Assembly (NCBI GenBank): GCA_002457065.1
Contig: NTKR01000004.1
Location: 1-47,530 of the forward strand
DNA from: an alpha proteobacterium MED-G10
Lineage (GTDB): Bacteria; Pseudomonadota; Alphaproteobacteria; Methylaequorales; Methylaequoraceae
Length of the DNA stretch: 47,530 bases
Reading direction: 5' to 3'
Positions within the stretch are counted from its first letter, which is position 1. Every line of letters begins with the position of its first letter. The translations under genes and the position numbers were made by a program. Under the pieces are notes generated by a model. That model was given only the letters and a program-made list of their open reading frames with translations. It searched no databases and had not been told where the DNA came from. Positions 29,991-39,486 of the stretch are shown here, one piece after another.

Positions 29991-30578
29991 TTATTTTTTT
30001 GGTTCAGAACCTTTCCTTGAAGATTGCGGACCCATTTTTACGTTTTTATTATTACTTAGTTTATTTATTAATTCCTCAAAAGATTGCAAGTCAAGATCCT
30101 CATAATAATTTTCATTAATCTTTACCACGGGAGCATTTACGCATGCACCAAGACATTCTACTCTATTTAAAGAAAATTTATTGTCATCAGTAATCTCGCC
30201 TGTATTAATCCCAATCCAATTTTTCAATTTTTCTAGTAAATTATCTGATCCCCTAAGCATACAAGGAGAAGTTGTACAAATTTCAATATGATGTTTTCCA
30301 ACAGGAGAAAGGTTATACATTGAGTAAAAAGTTGCTATTTCTAATACCTTCATCTCAGGAACATTCAAAAACTTTGAAACATATTCAATGGCTTTTTTAG
30401 GAAGCCATCCGTCATTTTGGCTTTGAGCCATAGACAACAATGGCATTATTGAACTTTCTCTGTAATTTTTTGGATACATTTTTACTATATCTTTAGCTTT
30501 TAGTAAATTTTCATTTGAAAAAGAGAAATTATCTGGTTGTAGTTCCTCATTAGCAATTTTTTTAAAATTATTTCCCAT
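29991..30578 (-). CDS. nuoE: NADH-quinone oxidoreductase subunit E
   Basis: NuoE holds the [2Fe-2S] cluster N1a beside FMN. The four cysteines are in [10 protein letters not shown] and [11 protein letters not shown]. The N-terminal helical part has [19 protein letters not shown] and the family block [17 protein letters not shown]. The 195 residues include a short basic tail ([13 protein letters not shown]) resembling the alphaproteobacterial type. Only 1 nt separates it from nuoD. Confidence 0.95.
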   Translation of the reverse strand: MGNNFKKIANEELQPDNFSFSNENLLKAKDIVKMYPKNYRESSIMPLLSMAQSQNDGWLPKKAIEYVSKFLNVPEMKVLEIATFYSMYNLSPVGKHHIEICTTSPCMLRGSDNLLEKLKNWIGINTGEITDDNKFSLNRVECLGACVNAPVVKINENYYEDLDLQSFEELINKLSNNKNVKMGPQSSRKGSEPKK

Positions 30579-30579
30579 T

Positions 30580-31752
30580 TTACCTATCTATTTCTCCAAA
30601 AACTATATCTAAACTTCCAATTATAGCAACTAAGTCTGACAACATATGTCCTTTAGATATATATTCTGTTGCCTGAAGTAAAGAAAAACCAGGGGCTCTT
30701 ATTTTGCATCTATAAGGTTTGTTAGAACCATCAGCTATAAGATAAACTCCAAATTCCCCTTTTGGCGCCTCAACCGCAAAATAAGTTTCACCAACAGGAA
30801 CATGAAAGCCTTCAGTAAAAAGCTTAAAATGGTTAATAAGAGATTCCATAGAATTCTTCATATCCGCTCGTTTAGGTGGAACAATTCTAGGATCATCTGA
30901 TATACAAATGCCTTCAGGCATTTGTTTTACACATTGTTGAATTATTGACAAAGACTGTCTCATCTCTTCAACTCTTACGAGAAATCTCTCAAAACAATCT
31001 CCACTAGAACCGGTTGGAATTTTAAAATTTATTTTTTCATAACAATCATAAGGTTGGTTTTTTCTCAAATCCCAATTTAAGCCTGTTGCTCTTAAACAAG
31101 GACCAGTAAATCCCCAATTAAGAGCATCTTGTTGAGAAATCTTACCTATACCAACTGACCTTTGTTTAAAAATTCTATTTTCCTCAATTAGCCTTTCGAG
31201 ATCATCAATATGCTTTGGAAAGCGTTCACAAAATCTACTAATGTCATCAATCAAACCATCTGGCAAATCGCGATGAACTCCACCAGGACGAAAATAAGCT
31301 GAATGTAATCTAGACCCTGAAACTCTCTCATAGAATTCCATTAAAACTTCACGTTCCTCAAATAACCATAAAAAAGGTGTCATAGCACCTACGTCTAAAG
31401 CAAATGTTGTTATATTCAAAATATGGTTTAATATTCTGGTTATTTCGCTAAACATAACTCTTATGTATTGGCCTCTAATCGGAACTTCTACATTTAGAAG
31501 TTTTTCTACCGCTAAAGCATAAGCATGCTCTTGACACATTGGTGAAACATAGTCTAATCTATCAAAGTAAGGCAAAGCTTGAACATAAGTTTTGCTCTCA
31601 ATAAGTTTTTCAGTTCCTCTATGCAGCAAACCAATATGAGGGTCAGCCCTTTCAACAACTTCACCATCAAGCTCAAGAACTAATCTAAGAACACCATGAG
31701 CAGCTGGATGTTGAGGGCCAAAATTAAGAGTGTAGTTTTCTTTTTTAGTCAT
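30580..31752 (-). CDS. nuoD: NADH-quinone oxidoreductase subunit D
   Basis: NuoD is the 49-kDa-type subunit lining the quinone site. It shows [19 protein letters not shown] with the quinone-site His, [26 protein letters not shown] and the ending [10 protein letters not shown] chose the ATG at 31752 (390 residues), because [16 protein letters not shown] matches the family N-terminus. GTG and ATG codons at 31776 and 31773 are alternatives that would lengthen the overlap with nuoC. C and D are separate genes here, unlike the fused CD of E. coli. Confidence 0.96.
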   Translation of the reverse strand: MTKKENYTLNFGPQHPAAHGVLRLVLELDGEVVERADPHIGLLHRGTEKLIESKTYVQALPYFDRLDYVSPMCQEHAYALAVEKLLNVEVPIRGQYIRVMFSEITRILNHILNITTFALDVGAMTPFLWLFEEREVLMEFYERVSGSRLHSAYFRPGGVHRDLPDGLIDDISRFCERFPKHIDDLERLIEENRIFKQRSVGIGKISQQDALNWGFTGPCLRATGLNWDLRKNQPYDCYEKINFKIPTGSSGDCFERFLVRVEEMRQSLSIIQQCVKQMPEGICISDDPRIVPPKRADMKNSMESLINHFKLFTEGFHVPVGETYFAVEAPKGEFGVYLIADGSNKPYRCKIRAPGFSLLQATEYISKGHMLSDLVAIIGSLDIVFGEIDR

Positions 31753-32368
31753 TTGAATTTTTTGATTTTTCATCACCAGGTAAGTATTTTGACATTCCTT
31801 CCCAAGGACTCAAGGAGTCAAATTGCCTGAAATCTTGATCAAGTTTTACTGGCTCTTTGACTACTTTACCCAACTCATCGTCAAAGCGCACTTGAGTAAA
31901 GCCTGAAAGTGGAAAATCTTTCCTTAATGGATGCCCTTCAAAGTCATAATCTGTAAGTATTCTTCTTAAATCCGGATGACCTGAAAATCTAATACCAAAC
32001 AAGTCCCAAACTTCCCTTTCATACCAATTTGCGCACGGATAAATATCTGTAATAGATTGGGTTGGCACATCTTCACTAATCTTTGTTTTTACTTTTATTC
32101 TTAAGTTCTTAGACACACTTAATAAATTGTAAGCAAGTATAAATCTTTTTTCTTGGTTTGGATAATCAATGGCAGTTAGATCGATCAAAGACTCCATACT
32201 TATGGAGGGGTTATCTTTAAGAAACATTAAGATAGAAAAAATATCTTTCTGCTTGGCCATAATTGTTATCTCATTTTTGCTATTAGAAATTTCATAGTCG
32301 CAAAAATTGAGTAGACTCTTGATAAGCTCAACAACTTCAACAATAAATTTTTTATCTGGATAGCTCAT
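31745..32368 (-). CDS. nuoC: NADH-quinone oxidoreductase subunit C
   Basis: NuoC is the 30-kDa-type subunit of the Complex I peripheral arm, 207 residues. The diagnostic block [20 protein letters not shown] and the following [17 protein letters not shown] are complete. Its ATG overlaps the nuoB stop by 4 nt, and its end overlaps the nuoD start by 8 nt. These overlaps suggest a translationally coupled B-C-D cassette. Confidence 0.96.
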   Translation of the reverse strand: MSYPDKKFIVEVVELIKSLLNFCDYEISNSKNEITIMAKQKDIFSILMFLKDNPSISMESLIDLTAIDYPNQEKRFILAYNLLSVSKNLRIKVKTKISEDVPTQSITDIYPCANWYEREVWDLFGIRFSGHPDLRRILTDYDFEGHPLRKDFPLSGFTQVRFDDELGKVVKEPVKLDQDFRQFDSLSPWEGMSKYLPGDEKSKNSND

Positions 32369-32901
32369 AGGCGGAAAATTTTGTTATCTCTCATTATTTT
32401 TTTTTGAAGCTGAAGAACACCATACAAAAGCGCTTCGGCAGTTGGAGGACAACCAGGAACATATATATCAACGGGAACAATCTTATCACAACCTCTCACA
32501 ACTGAATATGAATAATGATAATAACCCCCACCATTTGCACAACTTCCCATTGAAATCACCCACCTTGGTTCAGGCATCTGATCATATACCTTTCGTAGTG
32601 CTGGAGCCATTTTATTAGTTAAAGTTCCAGCAACGATCATTACATCGGATTGTCTTGGACTTGGCCTGAATACAATACCGAACCTGTCAAAATCATATCT
32701 ACTAGCTGCTGATTGCATCATTTCCACTGCACAGCATGCTAATCCAAAACTCATTGGCCACAAGGATCCGGAACGAGCCCAGTTAACTAAATCATTAACT
32801 TTAGTTACTAGAAAGCCATTGCTAGAAATATGTTTCTGAGCTTGATCAAAATTTTGAGCATCTACTTTTTTTAGTTCCAATCTAACGCTCCTTTCATCCA
32901 C
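32365..32901 (-). CDS. nuoB: NADH-quinone oxidoreductase subunit B
   Basis: NuoB carries the terminal cluster N2 that reduces quinone. Its cysteines are in [23 protein letters not shown] and [14 protein letters not shown]. As written with the ATG at 32901 it has 178 residues and overlaps nuoA by 31 nt. A TTG at 32880 (171 residues) has a strong AAGGAG 7 nt before it and would reduce the overlap to 10 nt; given the many TTG starts nearby, it is a serious alternative. The N-terminal region before [19 protein letters not shown] is variable in this family, so homology does not settle it. Confidence 0.95.
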   Translation of the reverse strand: MDERSVRLELKKVDAQNFDQAQKHISSNGFLVTKVNDLVNWARSGSLWPMSFGLACCAVEMMQSAASRYDFDRFGIVFRPSPRQSDVMIVAGTLTNKMAPALRKVYDQMPEPRWVISMGSCANGGGYYHYSYSVVRGCDKIVPVDIYVPGCPPTAEALLYGVLQLQKKIMRDNKIFRL

Positions 32902-33224
32902 TCATAAACAAAACCAATAGTGAGCACAAATAAAAAAAACATCATAGACAAAAAACCAAACTGTCCAATTTCATTGAAAGCTATAGCCCAAGGAAATAGG
33001 AAAATAATCTCAAGGTCAAAGATTATAAATAAAATTGCAACGAGATAAAATTTAACCTCAAATTTTCCCCTCGAATCGTCAAATGGTTCAAAACCGCATT
33101 CATAAGTTGAGTTTTTCTCAGCATATGATGAATTTTTTCCAGCGAGTATTGAAAAAAAGAAGGCACCAAAAGACAATAAAAATGCAAAAACCAAGAAAAT
33201 AAGTATTGGTAAATATTCAGTCAT
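32871..33224 (-). CDS. nuoA: NADH-quinone oxidoreductase subunit A
   Basis: NuoA is a three-helix membrane subunit next to the quinone tunnel, 117 residues. The conserved loop [20 protein letters not shown] and the second-helix block [12 protein letters not shown] are present. It is the first gene of the nuo set. The 34 nt upstream separate it from the exported hypothetical protein; that gap is AT-rich, with TATATT/TATTAT possibilities but no good -35, so transcription may come from further upstream. Confidence 0.96.
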   Translation of the reverse strand: MTEYLPILIFLVFAFLLSFGAFFFSILAGKNSSYAEKNSTYECGFEPFDDSRGKFEVKFYLVAILFIIFDLEIIFLFPWAIAFNEIGQFGFLSMMFFLFVLTIGFVYEWMKGALDWN

Positions 33225-33258
33225 ATCTATAATATAGTTAAATTATATTTATTTTCAT

Positions 33259-34380
33259 CTAATTGTTTATAATTTCATTAACCCGGTCAATACTTTCCTT
33301 AAAAATTGGATAATCATTACTTTTAACAAGGGTATTCGACTTTATTGATCTTATGGTGTTAGACAAAAAGTCACAGCCAACCCTTTTATCATTTCCTTTG
33401 AAATGATACCATAAACCACCTTCACCAACTACACAAGACGATTCATTATCAATAAATACATGCTTGAGAATAATTATTTTAGCGTTAAAACCTAATGATC
33501 TCATTACATTTAAAGCTAAAGGTATATTTAACAATGGAACCTCATATATTTTTGATGAACTTGAAATTACTATCGTTTCGTTACTACCTAATAGTCCCTT
33601 TTTTGAGTCAGGAACAAATATAAATATTTCCTTCTCGCCTTGATCAACTATTCTTCCTCCAAGAAGAGAAAAAGCCAGCAATTTTGATTCAGCGACGTCT
33701 GCTACACTTACCATTGAATTTTCTCCAAAAAACAAAGTTCTTACCTCTTGTGGAAGTAAAGATTCGATTATATTTTGTTGATAACCATAATCGTCGTAGA
33801 GAGATTTGATAGCTGAGTCTAGAGACATTGGAGATGGAATAATTTGTGTTCTGATAAACTCTTGAGCAATATTATTATTTTTGTTAACCGCAGTTGCATA
33901 AAGTCTTAAAATTCTTTCAAAAGAAATTTCATAGTGACCAATAATTGAATCTCCAAACAAAGAAAAGAATTCACATTTTTCAGGATGTCTTAAAAAAATC
34001 TTTGAGGATCTATTTAAAAGAGAGGCTAAAGTAGCTCCACCCAATGAAGCAAACTTATCTATATCAATTTTAACAACTTTTTCATCTTTCAATTGTAATG
34101 AATAAAATCTTATTGACTTGTGTTTAATTTCCTCTTCTGTCAAGGGTGGACCACTTTCGAATTCTTTAGAAGTTGGGTTAAACTTTTTTAACTTAAAATT
34201 TAATAGGTTTATTAATTCAGAATCTTCAGATAAAGCGCATTCTCTTGAATCATCAAAAGTTTGAGGAGTTTGGTTAGGGGAACCAAAATCTGTAACATCC
34301 TCTTCAGAATCCTGAGCTAAAACTGGAAAACTTAGAGCAAATAAAATTAAAAGAGTTGAAGGACTAAACTTTTTTATCAT
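33259..34380 (-). CDS. Exported protein of unknown function
   Basis: I do not recognise this 373-residue protein. It begins MIKKFSPSTLLILFALSFPVLAQ, a clear signal peptide with likely cleavage after ALA/AQ near residue 20. An acidic, Thr/Pro-rich stretch follows, then a mixed alpha/beta region without membrane helices, so it is probably periplasmic or outer-membrane attached. Four cysteines remain after cleavage (in RECALS, EKCEFF, SSCVVGEGG and VGCDFL), enough for two disulfides. I prefer the ATG at 34380 over the one at 34389 because the latter falls inside a likely -10 element and breaks the signal-peptide n-region. It is 34 nt upstream of nuoA on the same strand, so co-transcription with Complex I is possible but unproven. 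Confidence 0.8.
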   Translation of the reverse strand: MIKKFSPSTLLILFALSFPVLAQDSEEDVTDFGSPNQTPQTFDDSRECALSEDSELINLLNFKLKKFNPTSKEFESGPPLTEEEIKHKSIRFYSLQLKDEKVVKIDIDKFASLGGATLASLLNRSSKIFLRHPEKCEFFSLFGDSIIGHYEISFERILRLYATAVNKNNNIAQEFIRTQIIPSPMSLDSAIKSLYDDYGYQQNIIESLLPQEVRTLFFGENSMVSVADVAESKLLAFSLLGGRIVDQGEKEIFIFVPDSKKGLLGSNETIVISSSSKIYEVPLLNIPLALNVMRSLGFNAKIIILKHVFIDNESSCVVGEGGLWYHFKGNDKRVGCDFLSNTIRSIKSNTLVKSNDYPIFKESIDRVNEIINN

Positions 34381-34387
34381 TACATAC

Positions 34388-34396
34388 AATATAACA
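34388..34396 (-). promoter_or_regulatory. Extended -10 promoter element, near-leaderless start
   Basis: TGT-TATATT on the minus strand (34396-34388) is an extended -10 of the TGnTATAAT type. A weak TTTATT lies 16 nt upstream. The expected start point falls at or next to the ATG at 34380, which would give a nearly leaderless mRNA for the exported protein and perhaps the whole nuo run. AT-rich background makes this tentative. Confidence 0.4.
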
Positions 34397-34447
34397 AGAA
34401 TTAATAATCAATAAATAGGTTTTATAAACTTATTGTGCCATAAGAAA

Positions 34448-34524
34448 TGGCGGGAGTGACGAGACTCGAACTCGCGGCCTCCTGCGTGACAGGCAGGCGT
34501 TCTAACCAACTGAACTACACCCCC
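34448..34524 (-). tRNA. tRNA-Asp (GTC)
   Basis: The minus strand folds as a full cloverleaf of 77 nt including an encoded CCA. The acceptor is GGGGGTG with CACTCCC (one G-U), discriminator G. The D arm is GTTC-AGTTGGTTA-GAAC, the anticodon stem-loop CCTGC-CTGTCAC-GCAGG with anticodon GTC, and the T arm GCGAG-TTCGAGT-CTCGT. It lies 10 nt downstream of tRNA-Val, so both probably come from one precursor. Confidence 0.97.
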
Positions 34525-34534
34525 GCTAGGGATT

Positions 34535-34610
34535 TGGTGGGCGGTGAGAGGATCGAACTCCCGACATCCACGGTGTAAACGTGGCGCTCTCCCAGCTGAG
34601 CTAACCGCCC
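34535..34610 (-). tRNA. tRNA-Val (TAC)
   Basis: A 76-nt cloverleaf on the minus strand with encoded CCA. The acceptor is GGGCGGT with ACCGCCC, discriminator A. The anticodon stem-loop is CCACG-TTTACAC-CGTGG with anticodon TAC, and the T arm contains GTTCGATC. It is the first of a Val-Asp pair. The 90 nt upstream are almost pure A/T and serve both this tRNA and the divergent glycosylase gene; no single promoter stands out. Confidence 0.97.
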
Positions 34611-34700
34611 TATAATACCAATTTATAAGTTTATATGATATTTTATAATTTTTTTAAACAATTTATTTTTTTATAAATTAATATTGTAATATTTTGCATT

Positions 34701-35357
34701 ATGAATCCAAAAATCAAAAATCTTAATCAAAAAATAATCTCTTGCAGAAAGTGTGATAGACTAACTGAGTTCAGAGAAAAAATTGCAATAGAGAAAAGAA
34801 AACAATTTGAAAGTGAAAATTATTGGGGAAAACCTGTTACAGGGTTCGGTGATATAAACTCCGAGATTCTAATGCTGGGATTAGCTCCGGCTGCACACGG
34901 AGGTAACAGAACTGGAAGAGTTTTCACTGGAGACAAATCAGCAGAATTTTTATTTAAATGTTTGCATTTAGCAAAATTCTCTAATCAACCAAATTCAGAA
35001 CGTATGAATGATGGATTAACTTTAAATAATATTTATTTGACTCTAGCTCTTAAGTGTGTGCCACCATTTGACAAACCAACATCAAATGAACTTAAAGAAT
35101 GCTTTAAATATCTTAAAGAAGAATTTATTCTTCTTAAAAATCTCAGAATTATTGTTACTCTAGGTAAGATTGCATTTGACAGTTGTTTAAAAGTTTTTGA
35201 ATTAAAGAACAAAGATTTTAAGTTTTTCCATGGAGCCAGGTATCGACTAAATAACAAACTTGAGATTGTTGCTAGTTATCATCCTAGTCCAAGAAATGTT
35301 AACACAAAAAGAATTAATCAGACAGAGATGATTAAATTACTTAAAAGCTTAAAATAA
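34701..35357 (+). CDS. Uracil-DNA glycosylase, family 5 (UDGb type)
   Basis: This is a 218-residue DNA repair glycosylase that removes uracil and probably other deaminated bases. The motif GLAPAAHGGNRTGRVFTGD near residues 58-78 is the family 5 (UDGb) version; its Ala-Ala-His replaces the polar catalytic residue of other uracil glycosylases. The second motif is YHPSPRNVNT near the C-terminus. Cysteines at ISCRKCDRL and in KCVPP may ligate an iron-sulfur cluster, as in family 4/5 enzymes. It is transcribed divergently from the tRNA pair and converges on hup, with the hup terminator starting right after its stop. In such an AT-rich genome a defence against cytosine deamination is sensible, but that is inference. 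Confidence 0.9.
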   Translation: MNPKIKNLNQKIISCRKCDRLTEFREKIAIEKRKQFESENYWGKPVTGFGDINSEILMLGLAPAAHGGNRTGRVFTGDKSAEFLFKCLHLAKFSNQPNSERMNDGLTLNNIYLTLALKCVPPFDKPTSNELKECFKYLKEEFILLKNLRIIVTLGKIAFDSCLKVFELKNKDFKFFHGARYRLNNKLEIVASYHPSPRNVNTKRINQTEMIKLLKSLK

Positions 35358-35390
35358 ATCACACCTTTAAACGTATGTTAAAGATATGAT
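35358..35390 (-). terminator. Rho-independent terminator of hup
   Basis: Downstream of hup the minus-strand RNA forms a 13-bp stem (35390-35378 with 35370-35358, two G-U pairs) around a 7-nt loop, followed by UUUAUUUU. On the plus strand two of these pairs become C-A mismatches, so it fits hup best, though it could weakly stop the convergent glycosylase transcript too. The stem is AU-rich, as expected here. Confidence 0.6.
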
Positions 35391-35407
35391 TCATTTTATA
35401 AAAGAAA

Positions 35408-35680
35408 TTAGTTTAAAGATTCTTTTAAAGCCTTACCTGCTCTAAATTTTGGAACATTAGCTGCAGGGATGTTTATCGAAGCCCCAGTTTGAGGATTTCT
35501 TCCTGTTGTAGCTTTTCTCTTTGACACTAAAAAAGTGCCAAAACCTACTAATCTAACGTCTCCCCCACTTTTTAAAGTATCTGTTATAGTGTCCAACACG
35601 GAATCAACTGCTTTTGCACTATCCGATTTGCTTAAGCCAGTATTATCTGACACTTGGTTTACTAAATCATTCTTATTCAC
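35408..35680 (-). CDS. hup: HU family DNA-binding protein
   Basis: A 90-residue nucleoid protein that bends and compacts DNA. The N-terminal helices (MNKNDLVNQVSDNTGLSKSD) are followed by VRLVGFGTFLVSKRKATTGRNP, the DNA-binding arm INIPAANVPKF and FRAGKALKESL. The length and sequence match HU rather than IHF. The start is GTG with GGGGG upstream. It has its own consensus-like promoter and terminator, so it is probably transcribed separately from lon, which ends 73 nt before it; the lon-hup order is widespread in proteobacteria. Confidence 0.95.
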   Translation of the reverse strand: MNKNDLVNQVSDNTGLSKSDSAKAVDSVLDTITDTLKSGGDVRLVGFGTFLVSKRKATTGRNPQTGASINIPAANVPKFRAGKALKESLN

Positions 35681-35716
35681 CCTAACCCCCTTTTATTATA
35701 GGATTTATATTAAAAC

Positions 35717-35745
35717 ATAATATTAATAACTAAAGGTCTAGTCAA
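35717..35745 (-). promoter_or_regulatory. Sigma70-type promoter of hup
   Basis: TTGACT (35745-35740), a 17-nt spacer and TATTAT (35722-35717) on the minus strand. Both boxes match the consensus at five of six and five of six positions with ideal spacing, and the distance to the GTG leaves a leader of about 30 nt with the ribosome site. This is the best promoter I see in the window. Confidence 0.7.
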
Positions 35746-35752
35746 ACATATT

Positions 35753-38155
35753 TTAATGTGTGAGTGCACTTTCTTTTGGGTTGAGAGGTTTTTCAGGAAT
35801 TTCTATATTTTTCTTACCCACATTTTTAAAGGGAGTTATCTTAGCTGTAAAAGCTTTTTTAATTATCTCATTGGCATTATCTACGAAATGTATCTCTATA
35901 TTATCGAGTATTTCATTTTCAGTGATTTCTGATAGATCTTTTTTATTTTCACTTGGGATTATGACTTCTCTAATTCCACCTCTAACGGCTGCCAATAATT
36001 TTTCCTTTAAACCACCAATAGGGAGCACTCTTCCACGCAAAGTGATTTCACCAGTCATTGCTATATTATTTTTTATTGGTACACCAGTAAAGGCTGAAAT
36101 AATGGAGGTAAACATAGCTATGCCTGCAGAAGGACCATCCTTGGGAGTTGCGCCTTCTGGGACATGCACGTGAATATCATTTTTCTCAAATAAGCTGTCA
36201 AGAATTCCATATTTTGCAGCATTAGAATGGACGAAGCTCTGTGCTGCTTGAACTGATTCTTTCATAACATCTCCTAGTTTACCTGTATAATATGCTTTTC
36301 CTTTTCCTGGCATAATTACAGATTCTATCTGTAACAATTCTCCTCCAACTTCTGTCCAAGCCAGGCCAGTACATACACCCACTAAAGATTTGCTTTCTAT
36401 TTCACCAAATTTGAACTTTTTTACCCCAAGATAGTTTTCAATATTTCTTTTAGAAATAGACGAGGATCTTCTCTTTTTTATAATTATAGATTTCAACGCC
36501 TTTCTTAATAATTTAGAAATTTCTCTTTCAAGACTTCTAACCCCGGATTCACGAGTGTAATGTCTAATAATACTTTGTAAAGCTGAGTCAGCTACTTTTA
36601 CTTCTTTAGGCTTAATACCGGTTTCTTTAATTTGTTTTGGAAGTATATATTTACTTCCTATCTTTAGTTTCTCTGATTCAGTGTAACCAGATATTCTAAT
36701 TACTTCCATTCTGTCAACAAGAGGTTGAGGTATATTAAGTGTATTAGCAGTGGTAATAAACATCACATTGGATAAATCATAGTCAACCTCAAGATAATGA
36801 TCATTAAAATTTTTATTTTGCTCCGGATCAAGAACTTCTAGTAAAGCTGATGCAGGATCACCTCTCCAGTCTGCACCAATCTTATCAACTTCATCCAAAA
36901 GAAAAAGCGGATTGGAGTGTTTGGATTTTTTTAGACTTTGTATTATTTTTCCAGGCATAGACCCAATATATGTTCTTCTATGCCCCCTTATTTCTGACTC
37001 ATCTCTCATTCCACCTAAGGATACTTTAATGAAAGGACGGTCTAATGCTCTTGCTATTGATTTTCCTAATGAGGTTTTTCCAACTCCTGGAGGACCCACT
37101 AAACAAAGTATTGGTCCCTTTGGCTTCTTTACCCTAGTTTGGACTGCCAAATATTCAATAATTCTGTCTTTTACCTTATCTAAACCATAATGATCTTCAT
37201 CTAGGACTTTAGTGGCTTTGTCTAAGTTTATTTTAGATTCGGAATTGTTATTCCATGGTATTGAAGTCATCCAATCAATATAATTTCTGATTACAGTTGC
37301 TTCAGCCGACATTGGTCCCATATTTCTCAATTTTTTAACTTCTGACTTTACCTTTTCAAGGGCTTCATTAGAGAATTTAATTTTTTTAATTTTCTCTTCG
37401 ATCTCCGAAATCTCATCCTTACCGTCATTAGATTCACCTAATTCTTTTTGAATCGCTTTCATCTGTTCGTTTAGGTAGTATTCTTTTTGGGTCTTGTCCA
37501 TTTGTCTTTTGACTCTACTTCTGATTTTCTTCTCTACCTGAAGTACGCCAATCTCATCGTCCATAAAATCAATTATTTTTGAAAATCTTTCCCTAACTGA
37601 TATAGTTTCTAGTAAATTCTGTTTCTCTGAAAGTTTTATTCCAAGATGCGCACTCATAGTATCAGCAAGTTTGTTCAAATCTGTTATTTGGTTTAAAGTC
37701 ACTAAAATCTCGGGTGGGACTTTTCTATTTAGTTTTACGTAATTCTCGAATTGGCTTACTGCTGTTCTTGATAAAGCATTTGTTTCTCTATCATTTTCGT
37801 AATTAGCTAAACTAATCCTGTCTAGATAAGCCTCAAAGAAGTCGGGATTATCTGTGAAATGAGAAACTTTTGCTCTTTCTATCCCTTCAACAAGAACCTT
37901 AACAGTGCCGTCAGGAAGTCTTAAAAGCTGGAGAATTGTCGCAACAGTTCCAAAGTCATATATATCTTCGACACCTGGCTCATCAACATTTGCGTCTCTT
38001 TGTGCAACCAAAAAAATCTCTTTGTCATTTTTTTCTGCAAATTCTAATGCTTTTATTGATTTAGTTCTCCCTACAAAAAGCGGAACAATCATATTTGGAA
38101 ACACAACAATGTCTCTGAGAGGTAATACGCAAAATGGATTTTTAAAATCAGTCAT
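35753..38155 (-). CDS. lon: ATP-dependent protease Lon
   Basis: Lon is a soluble AAA+ serine protease that degrades misfolded and regulatory proteins. The N-terminal substrate domain starts FCVLPLRDIVVFPNMIVPLFVGR (in blocks), then a coiled-coil, the AAA+ module with Walker A GPPGVGKTSLGKS and Walker B NPLFLLDEVDKI, and the C-terminal protease with Ser676 in PKDGPSAGIAM and the catalytic Lys in GGLKEKLLAA. The length of 800 is normal. It starts 2 nt after clpX, so it is very likely read from the clpX promoter. No damage is seen. Confidence 0.97.
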   Translation of the reverse strand: MTDFKNPFCVLPLRDIVVFPNMIVPLFVGRTKSIKALEFAEKNDKEIFLVAQRDANVDEPGVEDIYDFGTVATILQLLRLPDGTVKVLVEGIERAKVSHFTDNPDFFEAYLDRISLANYENDRETNALSRTAVSQFENYVKLNRKVPPEILVTLNQITDLNKLADTMSAHLGIKLSEKQNLLETISVRERFSKIIDFMDDEIGVLQVEKKIRSRVKRQMDKTQKEYYLNEQMKAIQKELGESNDGKDEISEIEEKIKKIKFSNEALEKVKSEVKKLRNMGPMSAEATVIRNYIDWMTSIPWNNNSESKINLDKATKVLDEDHYGLDKVKDRIIEYLAVQTRVKKPKGPILCLVGPPGVGKTSLGKSIARALDRPFIKVSLGGMRDESEIRGHRRTYIGSMPGKIIQSLKKSKHSNPLFLLDEVDKIGADWRGDPASALLEVLDPEQNKNFNDHYLEVDYDLSNVMFITTANTLNIPQPLVDRMEVIRISGYTESEKLKIGSKYILPKQIKETGIKPKEVKVADSALQSIIRHYTRESGVRSLEREISKLLRKALKSIIIKKRRSSSISKRNIENYLGVKKFKFGEIESKSLVGVCTGLAWTEVGGELLQIESVIMPGKGKAYYTGKLGDVMKESVQAAQSFVHSNAAKYGILDSLFEKNDIHVHVPEGATPKDGPSAGIAMFTSIISAFTGVPIKNNIAMTGEITLRGRVLPIGGLKEKLLAAVRGGIREVIIPSENKKDLSEITENEILDNIEIHFVDNANEIIKKAFTAKITPFKNVGKKNIEIPEKPLNPKESALTH

Positions 38156-38157
38156 AC

Positions 38158-39420
38158 TTAAGCTTTTTTATTAATTACTTTGTTAGATTTATCGTAAATA
38201 TAAAGTGGTTTTATTTTTTTTTGTACAACATCTGCATTAACCACAATCTCATCTACTCCTTCCACACCGGGTAAACTAAACATAGTATCCAATAAAATAT
38301 TTTCAAGTATTGTTCTCAAACCTCTTGCACCAGTATTTTTATCTAAAGCTTTTTTGGCAATAGAGGACAAAGCATCGTGTGTAAATTCTAGTTTTACGTT
38401 TTCAAAGCTGAACAATTTTTGATATTGCTTTACTAAAGCATTTTTTGGTTTGGTTAAAATTTCTACAAGAGCTTCTTTATTCAAATCATCTAAAGTTGCT
38501 ATCACAGGAAGCCTTCCAACAAATTCAGGGATTAGCCCAAATTTTAACAAATCTTCTGTTTCAAGCTTTTTAAGGATCGATCCTATATTTTTTGTTGATT
38601 TATCTTTAACCTCAGCTTCAAAACCAATACTGGATTTATCCCCTCTGTTTGAAATAATTTTATCAATTCCAGCAAAAGCACCTCCACAAATAAAAAGAAT
38701 ATTAGTTGTATCTACTTGAAGAAAATCCTGTTGTGGGTGTTTACGTCCACCCTGAGGTGGAACTGATGCTACAGTCCCTTCCATTATTTTTAATAAAGCT
38801 TGCTGGACACCTTCCCCAGATACATCTCTTGTTATTGATGGGTTATCTGACTTTCTGCTTATTTTATCAACTTCATCAATGTAAACGATACCCCGTTGAG
38901 CCCTTTCAACATTATAATCAGCTGCTTGAAGTAATTTAAGAATAATGTTTTCAACGTCCTCACCAACGTAACCCGCCTCAGTAAGGGTGGTTGCGTCTGC
39001 CATTGTGAAAGGTACATCAATGATTCTTGCAAGTGTCTCTGCAACAAGAGTTTTTCCAGATCCTGTAGGTCCAACCAATAGAACATTCGATTTTGATAAT
39101 TCCACATCATTATTTAAACTTACGTTATCTATTCTTTTGTAGTGATTATGGACTGCTACTGATAGGATTTTTTTTGCATCATCTTGACCAATTACATAGT
39201 CATTGAGTAGCTTGTATAATTCCTTTGGTGTCTCAACATTAGCCGTTTTTGGAGATGAAATTACCTTGTTTTCTTCTCTGATAATATCCATGCATAGTTC
39301 AACGCACTCATCACAGATAAATACCGTTGGACCTGCAATAAGTTTTCTTACTTCATGCTGGCTTTTTCCACAGAAACTGCAGAACAATGTATTTTTAGAA
39401 TTATTCTTTGAATCTACCAT
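38158..39420 (-). CDS. clpX: ClpX ATPase of ClpXP
   Basis: ClpX unfolds substrates for ClpP. The N-terminal zinc domain has CSFCGKSQ and [10 protein letters not shown]. The AAA+ core shows [15 protein letters not shown], the pore loop GYVGEDVE, Walker [11 protein letters not shown], the RKH loop [10 protein letters not shown], and the sensor-2 block [10 protein letters not shown]. Length 420 is standard. It lies 66 nt downstream of clpP with a candidate promoter in between, and 2 nt upstream of lon. Confidence 0.97.
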   Translation of the reverse strand: MVDSKNNSKNTLFCSFCGKSQHEVRKLIAGPTVFICDECVELCMDIIREENKVISSPKTANVETPKELYKLLNDYVIGQDDAKKILSVAVHNHYKRIDNVSLNNDVELSKSNVLLVGPTGSGKTLVAETLARIIDVPFTMADATTLTEAGYVGEDVENIILKLLQAADYNVERAQRGIVYIDEVDKISRKSDNPSITRDVSGEGVQQALLKIMEGTVASVPPQGGRKHPQQDFLQVDTTNILFICGGAFAGIDKIISNRGDKSSIGFEAEVKDKSTKNIGSILKKLETEDLLKFGLIPEFVGRLPVIATLDDLNKEALVEILTKPKNALVKQYQKLFSFENVKLEFTHDALSSIAKKALDKNTGARGLRTILENILLDTMFSLPGVEGVDEIVVNADVVQKKIKPLYIYDKSNKVINKKA

Positions 39421-39450
39421 AATGTCTAACTATCTCTTCCATTTATTTAT

Positions 39451-39478
39451 ATTCTAACTACTGCAACCTTTATTCCAA
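39451..39478 (-). promoter_or_regulatory. Candidate promoter for clpX-lon
   Basis: TTGGAA (39478-39473), 16-nt spacer, TAGAAT (39456-39451) on the minus strand, in the only sizeable gap of the tig-to-lon run. The -10 matches five of six positions. I see no sigma32-type CCCAT box here. Confidence 0.45.
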
Positions 39479-39486
39479 ATTAAAAA

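Noticed and set aside
34524-34526. Taking the tRNA-Asp 5' end two bases further out (acceptor GCGGGGG)
   Set aside because: That pairing leaves a wrong discriminator and no CCA; starting at 34524 gives a 7-bp acceptor, discriminator G and encoded CCA, with the D arm correctly spaced.
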